This document shows positions 6,097 through 6,817 of a DNA stretch of 6,817 nucleotides, in pieces. Source of the DNA: UBA4736 sp002404015 (lineage in GTDB: Bacteria; Chloroflexota; Dormibacteria; Dormibacterales; Dormibacteraceae); the NCBI GenBank assembly GCA_036747295.1, contig DAIOCN010000051.1:1-6817 (forward strand). Direction: 5' to 3'. Position numbers and translations under genes: made by a program. Every line of letters starts with the position of its first letter. Position 1 is the stretch's first letter. The notes beneath the pieces were generated by a model, which had not been told where the DNA came from, ran no database searches, and was given only the letters and a program-made list of their open reading frames with translations.

Positions 6097-6817
6097 GGGC
6101 CTGGGCGGGGTCCTCGTGACCGGTGCCAGCTCAGGCATCGGCGCGGCCACCGCCGCTGAGCTGGCGCGGCGAGGTTACACGGTGGGCTGCGTCAGCCGGC
6201 GCGGCACCGTCCCTGGCGGCGAGGCTGCGCCGGGCAGGCTCGTGCCGTATGCGTGCGACGTCACCGACCGGGATGGGATGGCAGCGGCGATCGCCGAGTT
6301 CGCGGCCGAGGCAGACGGACTGGTGGCGCTTGTCAACAACGCCGGGCTCTACACCGTCGACTCCGACGAGGACCCGGATCTGCCGGCGCGCGTCTTCGAC
6401 GTGAACGTAAGAGCGGTCCTGGGAGCCAGCCGGGCTGCGTATCCGTTCCTGCGGGAGAGTCGCGGGACGGTGGTGAACGTCGGGTCCTTCTACGACCAGT
6501 TGGGCGTGCCTTCGCACGCCGCGTACGCCGCCTCGAAGGCGGCGCTGGCCAGCCTCACGCGCACGCTGGCGGTGGAGTGGGCACGGGATGGCATCACGGT
6601 CAACACGGTTGCGCCGGGCTACATCCTTACCGAGCTCAACCGGACCTACTTCGAGGACGCGGGCGCGCGTGCATCAGTTGAGCGGCGCATCCCCGTCGGC
6701 CGCCTCGGCCGGGCTGAGGAGGTGGGGCGGCTGATCGCGGCCCTCGTGCAGGAGCGGATCGGCTTCCTGACCGGCACCACCATCTACATCGACGGGGGCC
6801 AGGCCGTCAGCCTCTGA
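6083..6817 (+). CDS. Classical short-chain dehydrogenase/reductase (FabG-like)
   Basis: A 244-residue SDR with an intact catalytic core: TGASSGIG (13-20), NNAG (85-88), Asn108, Ser135, and YAASK giving Tyr148 and Lys152. VAPGYILTEL (177-186) and the C-terminal YIDGG (235-239) complete the family pattern. SRR (38-40) after beta-2 suggests NADP(H). It likely oxidises or reduces a ketone/alcohol, possibly a 3-oxoacyl-CoA or a ring hydroxyl; the sequence does not show which. The start is GTG 6083 or TTG 6089, both overlapping the preceding SDR gene, so the two are probably co-translated. This would be the third SDR of the operon and the second not needed for the classical cyclohexanecarboxylate route. 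The stop codon is the last base triplet of the window, so the next gene cannot be seen. Confidence 0.85.
   Translation: MALPEGLGGVLVTGASSGIGAATAAELARRGYTVGCVSRRGTVPGGEAAPGRLVPYACDVTDRDGMAAAIAEFAAEADGLVALVNNAGLYTVDSDEDPDLPARVFDVNVRAVLGASRAAYPFLRESRGTVVNVGSFYDQLGVPSHAAYAASKAALASLTRTLAVEWARDGITVNTVAPGYILTELNRTYFEDAGARASVERRIPVGRLGRAEEVGRLIAALVQERIGFLTGTTIYIDGGQAVSL

Overview
The window is a single, densely packed operon segment, with every gene on the + strand, from a GC-rich bacterium. Codons end mostly in G or C, GTG starts occur, and most gene junctions overlap. No rRNA, tRNA, mobile element or CRISPR array is visible, and no marker gene identifies the phylum. An actinobacterium, a Chloroflexota-like lineage or a GC-rich proteobacterium would all fit, and I cannot choose between them.

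Positions 1-4846 hold what looks like the full peripheral route from cyclohexanecarboxylate to pimeloyl-CoA, the route known from Rhodopseudomonas palustris (ali/bad genes). In gene order these are: a crotonase-fold hydratase missing its N-terminus (candidate cyclohex-1-ene-1-carboxyl-CoA hydratase, BadK role); a BadH-like 2-hydroxycyclohexanecarboxyl-CoA dehydrogenase; a BadI-like 2-ketocyclohexanecarboxyl-CoA hydrolase that opens the ring; an AliA-like cyclohexanecarboxylate-CoA ligase; and an AliB-like cyclohexanecarboxyl-CoA dehydrogenase. The inferred reaction order is ligase, then acyl-CoA dehydrogenase, hydratase, NAD-linked alcohol dehydrogenase and ring hydrolase. Pimeloyl-CoA would then go to beta-oxidation. 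The BadH and BadI assignments are the firmest. The others rest on family motifs plus context.

Positions 4836-6817 hold three more genes in overlapping reading frames, and the classical route does not need them: a MaoC/(R)-hydratase-type hot-dog protein, a divergent FabL-like SDR that lacks the catalytic tyrosine, and a classical SDR with an intact tetrad. Both of these SDRs carry basic residues after beta-2, suggesting NADP(H), whereas the BadH-like enzyme has the aspartate typical of NAD(H). This tail may process a substituted or hydroxylated alicyclic acid, or downstream acyl-CoAs. That is inference.

The only non-coding gaps are 22 nt (1227-1248) and 5 nt (2056-2060). No promoter or terminator is visible. 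The window starts inside the first gene and ends exactly on the last stop codon, so the operon probably continues upstream and possibly downstream.
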